This document shows, in pieces, positions 33,323 to 41,015 of a DNA stretch of 57,495 nucleotides. Under the pieces are notes generated by a model, which had not been told where the DNA came from, did not search any database, and saw nothing but the letters and a program-made list of their open reading frames with translations. Both the position numbers and the translations under genes were made by a program. The stretch is from assembly GCA_002315535.1 (NCBI GenBank), contig DCHA01000076.1, positions 32,287 through 89,781 of the forward strand, written 5' to 3'. The number at the start of each line of letters is the position of its first letter. The first letter of the stretch is position 1. The DNA is from Firmicutes bacterium UBA1764 (GTDB lineage: Bacteria; Bacillota; Clostridia; Peptostreptococcales; Anaerovoracaceae).

Positions 33323-34366
33323 CTACTTCTTAAGCTTAGGATCGAATGCATCGCGAAGACCATCACCAAGAAGGTTAAGGCTCAGTACGATGAGACAAAT
33401 CATAATTGCAGGGAATATTAACTTATAAGGATAGCTCTGGAGACCTTCTCTTGCGGCATTTGCAAGGGAGCCAAGTGATGGCATAGGTGCCGAAACACCA
33501 AGGCCTACGAAGCTAAGATAGCTTTCTGTAAAAATTGCTGATGGCACCTGAAGTGCTGTTGAAATAATAATTACAGAAAGACAGTTAGGAAGAATATGTC
33601 TTTTAATTATTCTTCCGGATTTTGTGCCAATTGCCTTTGCGGCAAGAATATATTCATTTTCCTTAATTGAAAGGATCTGGCCTCTAACCTGTCTTGCCAT
33701 GGATACCCAGTATAAAAGTCCATATACGATGAACAAGGATACCATGTTAGTACCAAGTCTTGAAAGCAGTGACCCGGACGGGAAAGTGATTATTTCTCGG
33801 AATACTACGGAAAGCAAAATGATGATAATCATGTCCGGAAGAGCATATATGATATCGACTATTCGCATCATTATCATATCCGCCTTGCCCCCGACATAAC
33901 CCGATATTGCCCCGTAAAGTACACCTATGATCAGTACGATAACACTAGCAAAAATTCCTACGATAAGGGATACTCTGGTACCATAGATAACTCTGATAAA
34001 GTAATCACGGCACTGTTCGTCAGTTCCGAAAATATGAGGGAATCTCTGTCCGCCATTATCAATATATTCCTGTTCAAGTTCACTATATGTAAACGGAGCA
34101 AGGTTTTTTGCACCCTTATCTCTCTTACCGTTAACGGAAAGCATTTCGTCATATTCATATGGAACGAAAATAGGAACAAAAATAATAGCAAGAACAATTA
34201 TTGCAAGTACGATTATACTGAAAACAGCAAGTGGATTTTTCATTAATTTACGACAACCGTCCTTAAAGAAAGATACGCTTTCGCTCATTACATCTTGCTG
34301 ACTTTTTTCTTCTTCTGTAGCAGGCTTGAATAAATCAGGATTCTGCTGCAAGCTGAATAATTTCAT
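33323..34366 (-). CDS. oppC: oligopeptide ABC transporter permease OppC
   Basis: 347 residues with about six membrane helices. The N-terminal OppC_N segment is near 40-65, and a periplasmic-type loop (75-125) includes FGTDEQCRDYFIRVIYGTRVSL, characteristic of OppC/DppC. The BPD transport EAA-like loop EYILAAKAIGTKSGRIIKRH (about 238) contacts the ATPases. AAAGGAGG upstream; 14-base gap after oppB. Confidence 0.95.
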   Translation of the reverse strand: MKLFSLQQNPDLFKPATEEEKSQQDVMSESVSFFKDGCRKLMKNPLAVFSIIVLAIIVLAIIFVPIFVPYEYDEMLSVNGKRDKGAKNLAPFTYSELEQEYIDNGGQRFPHIFGTDEQCRDYFIRVIYGTRVSLIVGIFASVIVLIIGVLYGAISGYVGGKADMIMMRIVDIIYALPDMIIIILLSVVFREIITFPSGSLLSRLGTNMVSLFIVYGLLYWVSMARQVRGQILSIKENEYILAAKAIGTKSGRIIKRHILPNCLSVIIISTALQVPSAIFTESYLSFVGLGVSAPMPSLGSLANAAREGLQSYPYKLIFPAIMICLIVLSLNLLGDGLRDAFDPKLKK

Positions 34367-34380
34367 ACGTATCCTCCTTT

Positions 34381-35292
34381 CTAATCGTAATTAATTCTCG
34401 GGTCTACAAGCTTATAAACAATATCTACAAGCAGATTTGCTACCACCATAAGTGTGGCAAGGAAAATAGTTGTTGCCATAATCATTGTATAGTCTCTGTT
34501 TGTAATTGCTGTTACAAACTTGCTTCCGATTCCGCCAACTGTAAAAATAGTTTCTACTACCATGGAACCGGTAATAATATAAGCAATTTCCGGACCTGCA
34601 TAAGTGATAACCGGAATCAGTGAATTTCTGAGTGCATGCTTAAATATAACCTTCCATTTAGCAACGCCCTTTGCATTTGCGGTTCTGATGTAATCCTGGC
34701 TTAATGCATCAAGCATACTTGTTTTTGCAAGTCTTGTTGTATATGCCATCGGATAAGCTGCGAGTGAAAGAACAGGAAGGAAATAGCTTACTTCCTCGTT
34801 ACCCCATACAGGGAACCAGCCTAAACGTATACAAAATACCAATAGCAACAGCGTCGCCAAAACAAAGCTTGGCATCGAAGTAAACAAGGTGGATAAAAAT
34901 ACGATTACCCTATCCGGCCACTTATTTCTAAACAATGCCGCTATGCTTCCGAATACAGTTCCTGCAACAAGTGCTATAGTTACGGCAATAAGTCCTAACT
35001 TAGCTGAAATAGGAAAAGATTCTTTAATAATATCAGTAATTTCTCTGCCGTTCTTAAGTGAAACACCGAAGTCGCCGTGCAGTACACCCTTCATATACAA
35101 TGCAAACTGCTGGGGAATAGGTTTATCAAGATTATATCTTGCATTAAGTGCCGCAACGGTAGCAGGGCTTAATGCTTTTTCTTTGTTAAACGGTCCACCA
35201 GGAATTGAATTCATTGCGAAGAATGTAATGAAGCAAATAATCAATACAGTGATTATTGCAAGCACGACACGCTTTAAAATATACCTAGTCAT
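34381..35292 (-). CDS. oppB: oligopeptide ABC transporter permease OppB
   Basis: 303 residues with six membrane helices. The start MTRYILKRVVLAIITVLIICFITFF and the GGPFNKEKALSPATVAALNARYNLDKP segment are typical of OppB/DppB. The coupling loop is QDYIRTANAKGVAKWKVIFKHALRNS (about 205). It begins only 12 bases after pnp with AAAGGA upstream and no visible promoter or terminator, so the opp genes may depend on read-through from pnp. Confidence 0.95.
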   Translation of the reverse strand: MTRYILKRVVLAIITVLIICFITFFAMNSIPGGPFNKEKALSPATVAALNARYNLDKPIPQQFALYMKGVLHGDFGVSLKNGREITDIIKESFPISAKLGLIAVTIALVAGTVFGSIAALFRNKWPDRVIVFLSTLFTSMPSFVLATLLLLVFCIRLGWFPVWGNEEVSYFLPVLSLAAYPMAYTTRLAKTSMLDALSQDYIRTANAKGVAKWKVIFKHALRNSLIPVITYAGPEIAYIITGSMVVETIFTVGGIGSKFVTAITNRDYTMIMATTIFLATLMVVANLLVDIVYKLVDPRINYD

Positions 35293-35304
35293 TTTATTAA
35301 TCCT

Positions 35305-37443
35305 TTATTCTGCTTTGATAATTGGAGTATCCTCCAACCCAATTCTAGTAAGATTTACTCTGCCCTGAGAATCAATTTCTGTAACCTTTACAGTAACTGT
35401 ATCTCCGATGTTGAGCATATCTTCAACCTTTTCTACTCTTGCCTTGCAAATCTTTGAAATATGGAGAAGACCATCTTTACCAGGAAGCACTTCGATAAAT
35501 GCACCGAAATTCATAAGTCTTACAACCTTACCTGTATAAGTCTTTCCAACTTCAACTTCTTCTATTAAGGATTCAATAGTTTTCTTTGCAAGCTCTGCAG
35601 ATGCAAGATCCGGTGAAGCGATAAATACCTGACCTTCATCATTGATATCAATCTTAGCACCTGTATCAGCGATAATCTTATTGATTGTCTTACCGCCGCT
35701 GCCGATGATAACTCTGATCTTATCAACAGGTACCTGCATGCTGAGAATTCTCGGAGCATATTTTGAAAGCTCTGCTCTTGGCTGTGCAAGCTCTTCAAGC
35801 ATAATGCCCATAATATGCATTCTGCCTTCCTTAGCCTGCTTAAGAGCTGTTTCAAGAATTTCTCTTGAAAGACCATGGACCTTAATATCCATCTGGATTG
35901 CTGTAACACCCTCTGATGTACCTGCAACCTTAAAGTCCATATCTCCAAGGAAATCTTCCATGCCCTGAATATCAGAGAGAATAGCCATCTTTGAGCTGCC
36001 GTCTGCTTCAACTCTTTCAATAAGACCCATTGCAATTCCTGCTACCGGAGCCTTAATTGGAACACCTGCATCCATAAGTGCAAGTGTGCTTCCGCATACA
36101 GATGCCTGAGAAGATGAACCATTAGATGACATGATTTCGCTAACTACTCTCATTGCATATGGGAAATCTTCTACTGATGGAATAACCGGAAGAAGTGCTC
36201 TTTCTGCAAGTGCACCGTGTCCGATTTCTCTTCTACCGGGTCCCCTGAGAGGCTTTGCTTCGCCTGTGCAGTAACCAGGAAAATTGTACTGATGCATGTA
36301 TCTCTTTTCTGTTTCTTCAGTGATGCCATCGATAATCTGAGCATCGCCAACAGGTGCAAGTGTACATGTTGTTAAAGCTTGAGTCTGACCTCTCTTGAAG
36401 AGACCTGTACCATGTACTCTTGGGAGCACTCCGGTTTCACACCAAATAGGTCTGATTTCATCAAGCTTTCTGTTATCAGGACGAATACCTTCGTCTAAGA
36501 TCATATTACGTACTGTTTCTTTGCGGATTGCATACATAACGGATGCAACATCCTTTGCAAGGTCGAAATCTGCTTCAGGATATTTTTCTGCGAAATATTC
36601 CTGAGCCTCAGCATCAACCTTTTCCATATTATCAAGTCTTTCCTGCTTGTCATAAACCTGAATAGCTTCTCTGTATTTCTTTGAGAATACTTCCTTGCAT
36701 TCAGCCTCTACATCAGCATTTGGATGATAATATTCGATTTCAAGCTTTGGCTTGCCAACCTCAGCAACGATTTCCTTGATGAATTGGCAAATCTTCTTGA
36801 TTTCTTCATGAGCGAACATGATAGCATCGAGCATCTCCATTTCAGGAACCTCTTGAGCTCCTGCCTCTACCATCATGATAGCTTCTTCTGTGCCGGCAAC
36901 ATACATGCTGATATCGCTCTGCTGTCTTTCGGCGAGTGTTGGGTTAATGATAAATCTACCATCAACTCTACCAACAAGAACGGCACCTGTTGGGCCATCC
37001 CATGGGATATCAGAAATTGCAATTGCAACTGAGCTTCCTACCATAGCGCAAAATTCACTGCTATGATCAAGATCATTACTCATTACTGTTGCTACAATCT
37101 GAACATCGTTATAAAAGCCCTTTGGGAACAGTGGTCTTAATGGTCTGTCCATAAGTCTTGAACGAAGAATAGCGTTGTCAGAGAGTTTACCCTCTCTTCT
37201 TAAGAATCCACCGGGGATCTTACCAACTGCATACATTTTTTCTTCGTAGTCACAGGACAGAGGGAAAAAGTCAATTCCGGGGCGCTGAGTCTTGCTCATG
37301 CAAGCTGTGCAGTTAACGATAGTCTCTCCATAACGTACCATTACCTGTCCATTTGCCTGCTCGCAAACCTTTCCGATTTCAAGCTCTAAAAGTTTGCCGC
37401 CAACTGCTGTTCTAAAAGTTCTGTAATCTGTATATCTTCCCAT
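35305..37443 (-). CDS. pnp: polyribonucleotide nucleotidyltransferase (PNPase)
   Basis: 712 residues. Two RNase PH-like cores (about 10-220 and 310-540, with GPGRREIGHGALAERAL and MDFKVAGTSEGVTAIQMDIK), KH domain IGSGGKTINKI (about 565) and S1 domain GKVVRLMNFGAFIEVLPGKDGLLHIS (about 630). It degrades RNA from the 3' end using phosphate in the RNA degradosome. It follows rpsO after a hairpin, the classical rpsO-pnp arrangement in which PNPase often controls its own message. Confidence 0.98.
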   Translation of the reverse strand: MGRYTDYRTFRTAVGGKLLELEIGKVCEQANGQVMVRYGETIVNCTACMSKTQRPGIDFFPLSCDYEEKMYAVGKIPGGFLRREGKLSDNAILRSRLMDRPLRPLFPKGFYNDVQIVATVMSNDLDHSSEFCAMVGSSVAIAISDIPWDGPTGAVLVGRVDGRFIINPTLAERQQSDISMYVAGTEEAIMMVEAGAQEVPEMEMLDAIMFAHEEIKKICQFIKEIVAEVGKPKLEIEYYHPNADVEAECKEVFSKKYREAIQVYDKQERLDNMEKVDAEAQEYFAEKYPEADFDLAKDVASVMYAIRKETVRNMILDEGIRPDNRKLDEIRPIWCETGVLPRVHGTGLFKRGQTQALTTCTLAPVGDAQIIDGITEETEKRYMHQYNFPGYCTGEAKPLRGPGRREIGHGALAERALLPVIPSVEDFPYAMRVVSEIMSSNGSSSQASVCGSTLALMDAGVPIKAPVAGIAMGLIERVEADGSSKMAILSDIQGMEDFLGDMDFKVAGTSEGVTAIQMDIKVHGLSREILETALKQAKEGRMHIMGIMLEELAQPRAELSKYAPRILSMQVPVDKIRVIIGSGGKTINKIIADTGAKIDINDEGQVFIASPDLASAELAKKTIESLIEEVEVGKTYTGKVVRLMNFGAFIEVLPGKDGLLHISKICKARVEKVEDMLNIGDTVTVKVTEIDSQGRVNLTRIGLEDTPIIKAE

Positions 37444-37477
37444 CTAAACTTCCTTACTCTTTCTTCAACTACCATAA

Positions 37478-37509
37478 CAAAATACGGCAAGGCATACTGC
37501 CTCGCCGTA
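37478..37509 (-). terminator. rpsO terminator / processing hairpin before pnp
   Basis: Twelve-pair stem (37483-37494 with 37498-37509, one wobble) and a three-base loop, followed by TTTTGTT on the minus strand. It is probably a partial terminator, since pnp has no obvious promoter of its own. Confidence 0.8.
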
Positions 37510-37519
37510 CCATACACAA

Positions 37520-37786
37520 TTACTTTCTCAGGTTAAGGCGAGCAATGAGGTTTCTGTAACGCTCAATGTCCTTTTCCTTGAGGTAAGCCAGAAGATTTCT
37601 TCTATGACCAACCATCTTAAGAAGACCACGACGTGAGTGGTTATCCTTTGCGTGAGTCTTTAAGTGCTCGTTAAGTTCGTTAATTCTGTAAGTAAGAATT
37701 GCTACCTGAACCTCAGGTGAACCTGTGTCGCCTTCTTTTGTGGCATACTCATTGATAATCTGCTGCTTCTTTTCTGTAGTAAGCAT
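37520..37786 (-). CDS. rpsO: 30S ribosomal protein S15
   Basis: 88 residues from MLTTEKKQQIINEYATKEGD (37786), with AAAGGAGA upstream. The upstream in-frame extension covers the leader RNA and is rejected. The signatures DTGSPEVQVAILTYRINELN and HSRRGLLKMVGHRRNLLAYL bind 16S rRNA at the three-way junction in the central domain. It is transcribed from a near-consensus promoter through a structured leader. Confidence 0.98.
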   Translation of the reverse strand: MLTTEKKQQIINEYATKEGDTGSPEVQVAILTYRINELNEHLKTHAKDNHSRRGLLKMVGHRRNLLAYLKEKDIERYRNLIARLNLRK

Positions 37787-37873
37787 AATTATTTCTCCTT
37801 TGCATTTTATTAATACGCCGAGTCTAAGTTCGGAATGGAGATTTCCTGAACTGAGAAACGGTAAAATATGTGA
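37787..37873 (-). ncRNA. structured 5' leader of rpsO, candidate S15 autoregulatory element
   Basis: The predicted leader is 87 bases long. A long hairpin spans 37818-37861: on the minus strand TCT-c-AGTTC-a-GGAA pairs with TTCC-GAACT-t-AGA around a seven-base loop, closed by CCG/CGG. S15 is known to repress its own mRNA through several unrelated leader structures in different bacteria. Assignment here is by position and structure only. Confidence 0.5.
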
Positions 37874-37879
37874 CAAATT

Positions 37880-37908
37880 ATTTTAACAAACTATGAATAT
37901 ATCGTCAA
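37880..37908 (-). promoter_or_regulatory. rpsO promoter
   Basis: TTGACG (37903-37908), a 17-base spacer and TAAAAT (37880-37885) with TGT in front. Confidence 0.85.
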
Positions 37909-37926
37909 TAGATTTTTAACTTTCTT

Positions 37927-38865
37927 CTATATATGTGCTGAATGTAAATTGTGATACTTTTGTGCCTCCAGACAATCCAAATCAATTTGATGCGCCAGAG
38001 ACTTTAGGCCATCAAATTTCTTCTCTGCTCTTTGCATTTTGATGAAAAATATTTTTAATTCTTTACCGTAAATATCTTTATTAAAATTGAATATGTGGGT
38101 TTCTGCATTTTTTGCAAATTGCCCAATAGTAGGCTTGTTTCCGACATTGGTTATGCTCGGAAGAAGCTTTCCATCAATTTCGGTTATTGTGGTATACACA
38201 CCATTGGCAGGAAGTGACATGCTTAAATCCAGGCTCAAATTTACTGTAGGAAAGCCCATTTTTCGGCCATTCTTTTCACCTTCAATCACTACGCCGCCGA
38301 TGGAATAATATCTGCCGGTATATAGCTTATAGCTTTCCAAATCGCCCTTTTCAATGCAGCCTCTGATTAAAGTGCTTGATACTGTAACTCCATCAATCTG
38401 AATTGGATTAATTACCGAAGCATCAAATCCATATTCTTTTCCATAGCTTATAAGATCATCTTGCTTTCCGCCTGCCTTATACCCAAAGCTGTAATTAAAG
38501 CCGCAAACTGCATGTTTAATATTAAGCTTTTCGGAAAGAAGCTCTTTTGCAAAGGTCTTTGGAGCCATGGTTCTTATTTCATCAGTAAAATCAAGAGTAA
38601 AGTAGTAATCTATCCCCATTGATTCCATGGCATTTATCTTATCCTCATAATTAAAAATCGTTTTGATCAGGCTGTGACCACTCATTACATTAATAGGATG
38701 CTCGGTAAAGGTAAATACTGCAGATTTAAGCCCCTTTGCCTTTGCAGTCGACACCGCGCAATTTATCAGCTCCTGATGTCCCTTGTGAACACCATCAAAA
38801 TTGCCTAATGCGCAAACGCTCGGCTCAATATTATTTATTTGTTCTAATGAATTAAAGATTATCAT
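37927..38865 (-). CDS. ribF: bifunctional riboflavin kinase / FMN adenylyltransferase
   Basis: 312 residues. The N-terminal adenylyltransferase has ALGNFDGVHKGHQELI (about 17) and GFNYSFGYKAGG (about 118). The C-terminal flavokinase domain has GEKNGRKMGFPTVNL (about 195) and GVYTTI. It makes FMN and FAD from riboflavin. It overlaps truB by 14 bases, the conserved truB-ribF pairing. Confidence 0.95.
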   Translation of the reverse strand: MIIFNSLEQINNIEPSVCALGNFDGVHKGHQELINCAVSTAKAKGLKSAVFTFTEHPINVMSGHSLIKTIFNYEDKINAMESMGIDYYFTLDFTDEIRTMAPKTFAKELLSEKLNIKHAVCGFNYSFGYKAGGKQDDLISYGKEYGFDASVINPIQIDGVTVSSTLIRGCIEKGDLESYKLYTGRYYSIGGVVIEGEKNGRKMGFPTVNLSLDLSMSLPANGVYTTITEIDGKLLPSITNVGNKPTIGQFAKNAETHIFNFNKDIYGKELKIFFIKMQRAEKKFDGLKSLAHQIDLDCLEAQKYHNLHSAHI

Positions 38866-39712
38866 TAAAAACCTTCTTAATTTTGTAATTCTCTGTAATA
38901 CCTACAAGCTTATCCTTATAGAATACAGCAGCAGGATTTTCGTTTTTTACCTGATATTTGGGATTTCCGTTAATGAAAAGCCTAAAGTCACTCTCGTTTA
39001 ATTCAATCTTTGCGAGATCTGAAACCGAGCTTTCAATTGGCCTTAGATATTGTTCAATTAAATCGGGATGCTCTCTTAAATCTGAAAGATCAACGCAGTC
39101 ATTTATGCTGTATGCTCCGGCCTTTGTTCTGCATAAAGAGCTCATAATGCAGCCGCATCCCAGCTTGCTGCCGAGATCTGCACAGATGGTTCTGATATAG
39201 GTTCCTCTGCTGCATTCAATTTCAAATAAGCCATCGCCATTTTCGTAGCTAAGCAGCTGCGCTTTGTAAATAGTAACAGGAACAGCTTTTCTTTCAACTG
39301 TTTGCCCGGATCTTGCAATGCTATAAAGCTTTTGCCCGTTTATCTTTTTTGCGGAGTACATCGGCGGAATTTGCATAATATCTCCAACAAATGAATTTAA
39401 AGCAATTTCAATATCATTTTGTGATAGGGATTTTACGATATCTAAATTTGATTCAGATACAGAGCCCCAAATATCATCTGTATCAGAGCTGTATCCTAGC
39501 TTAAACCCGCCAACATAGGTTTTGGAATTACTATCCATAAACTCAATTAAACGAGTCGCTTTTCCGATACAAATAGGAAGAACTCCGGTAGCATTTGGGT
39601 CCAGAGTACCAGTATGTCCAACCTTTTTCTCATGTGCCAGCTTTCTAATGATGGCGCAGCAATCCATGGACGTAAAATCCATTGGCTTATTAAGAACTAT
39701 AATACCTTGCAT
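38852..39712 (-). CDS. truB: tRNA pseudouridine(55) synthase TruB
   Basis: 286 residues. The catalytic aspartate is in HTGTLDPNATGVLPICIG (about residue 38). Other conserved blocks are NKPMDFTSMD at the N-terminus, PPMYSAKKINGQKLY (about 115) and CSRGTYIRTICADLG. It makes pseudouridine 55 in the T-loop of tRNAs. Overlaps with nrnA (16 bases) and ribF show a tightly packed operon. Confidence 0.96.
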   Translation of the reverse strand: MQGIIVLNKPMDFTSMDCCAIIRKLAHEKKVGHTGTLDPNATGVLPICIGKATRLIEFMDSNSKTYVGGFKLGYSSDTDDIWGSVSESNLDIVKSLSQNDIEIALNSFVGDIMQIPPMYSAKKINGQKLYSIARSGQTVERKAVPVTIYKAQLLSYENGDGLFEIECSRGTYIRTICADLGSKLGCGCIMSSLCRTKAGAYSINDCVDLSDLREHPDLIEQYLRPIESSVSDLAKIELNESDFRLFINGNPKYQVKNENPAAVFYKDKLVGITENYKIKKVFNDNL

Positions 39713-40641
39713 ATTTCATCCTTAACAAGATTATAAGCATCCTCAAAGCTCATATTAAGCGTGCATGCAGCGGCTTTAACGTGACCTCCTCCACCAAGCT
39801 TAAAGGCAATTTCAGATACATCAGCATAAGATTTTGACCTCATGCTGAGCTTAAATACTCCGGGTTCTTTTTCTTTTAGAATAGCGGCAATTTCCGTACC
39901 TTGAATTTTACGAATAACATCAATTGAGCTATCAGTATCAGAATACTGTGCACCAAGAGAATTCCATTCTTTATAATTTAGATATGAAATTACAGCTTTA
40001 CCGTCAGCAAAGATCTCCATATTGGAGCTTGCAATTGATTCAAGCTTTATTTGAACAAGAGGCTTATTATCAAATACATTAACGCATATAGAAGTATGAT
40101 CTATTCCATATTGATAAAGATCAGCAATAACAAGATGGGTTTCAGCGGTAGTGTTAGAATACTTAAACGCACCGGTATCTGTTAGAATTCCGGTATAAAG
40201 TGCTTCGGCAATATCCTTATCAAATTCAACGCCGAGCTCTTTAATAAACTTATATACAAGCATTGCCGCTGCTGGAGCATCAGCATCGCGAACTATTACA
40301 TCAGCAAAATCGTTCGGACCGGGATGATGATCAATGCATACACGATATTTTGCATTTTTATATACTTCGATTCTGTTTTCAATTCTTTGAAAATCGCTGC
40401 AATCGACTGCAAAAGCACAATCCGGAGCAAAACTCGAATCTGTTTTAAATAAATCACAATTTAAAAAACCAACATGAGACGGAACTGCTTCATCGCAAAG
40501 AACTTCAACCTGCTTTCCTGCCTTTATTAAGGCAAGAGCAAGAGCTTTTGAAGAACCTACAGCATCCCCATCTATATTGGTATGTGGAAATATTGTAATT
40601 GTTTTTGATTGATTTACGAATTTAATTATTTCTTCAAACAT
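39697..40641 (-). CDS. nrnA: DHH-family oligoribonuclease / pAp phosphatase NrnA
   Basis: 314 residues. DHH-domain motifs are FPHTNIDGDAVGSS (about 19-32), AVDCSDF (about 78) and CIDHHPGPNDF (about 103). The C-terminal DHHA1 domain carries GGGGHVKAAACTL (about 285). It degrades short oligoribonucleotides (nanoRNA) and the 3'-phosphonucleotide pAp. The position between rbfA and truB is standard for Bacillota. Confidence 0.93.
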   Translation of the reverse strand: MFEEIIKFVNQSKTITIFPHTNIDGDAVGSSKALALALIKAGKQVEVLCDEAVPSHVGFLNCDLFKTDSSFAPDCAFAVDCSDFQRIENRIEVYKNAKYRVCIDHHPGPNDFADVIVRDADAPAAAMLVYKFIKELGVEFDKDIAEALYTGILTDTGAFKYSNTTAETHLVIADLYQYGIDHTSICVNVFDNKPLVQIKLESIASSNMEIFADGKAVISYLNYKEWNSLGAQYSDTDSSIDVIRKIQGTEIAAILKEKEPGVFKLSMRSKSYADVSEIAFKLGGGGHVKAAACTLNMSFEDAYNLVKDEICKVL

Positions 40642-41015
40642 TATTTCTTTAAACCATCCAAAATTTTATCCATTTTCATTCCGTATTCAAAGCTTTCATC
40701 AAAGCTGAATCTAAGCTCCGGAATATGACGAACCTTAACAGCCTTGCCAATTTCGGACCTGATATAAGCCTGAGACTTTTCAAAGGCCTTTAAAATAGTC
40801 TTCTTTTCATCAGCGGAAAACTCTTTTCCCGGAGTAAAAGACATGGCTGTAATATAAAGGGTGGCGTAGCTGCCATCACCGCTGACATCTACGCTGTTAA
40901 TCCCTATCATTTTATCTTTAAATGCCGGATCCTTGAGCTGCCCTCTGATGAGCATATCTCCGAGAACCTTTTGAATTTCTCCGCCGAGCATTTTCGGTCT
41001 ATAAGATTTTCCCAT
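40641..41015 (-). CDS. rbfA: ribosome-binding factor A
   Basis: 124 residues of the KH-like RbfA fold, starting MGKSYRPKMLGGEIQKVLGDM. Conserved SVDVSGDGSYATLYIT (about 42) and the C-terminal RHIPELRFSFDESFEYGMKMD are present. It helps final maturation of the 16S rRNA 5' end in the 30S subunit. One-base overlaps with infB and nrnA. Confidence 0.95.
   Translation of the reverse strand: MGKSYRPKMLGGEIQKVLGDMLIRGQLKDPAFKDKMIGINSVDVSGDGSYATLYITAMSFTPGKEFSADEKKTILKAFEKSQAYIRSEIGKAVKVRHIPELRFSFDESFEYGMKMDKILDGLKK

Noticed and set aside
37787..37876. Longer S15 with 30 extra N-terminal residues
   Set aside because: The extension is the leader hairpin read as protein; the good ribosome-binding site lies before the internal ATG at 37786.
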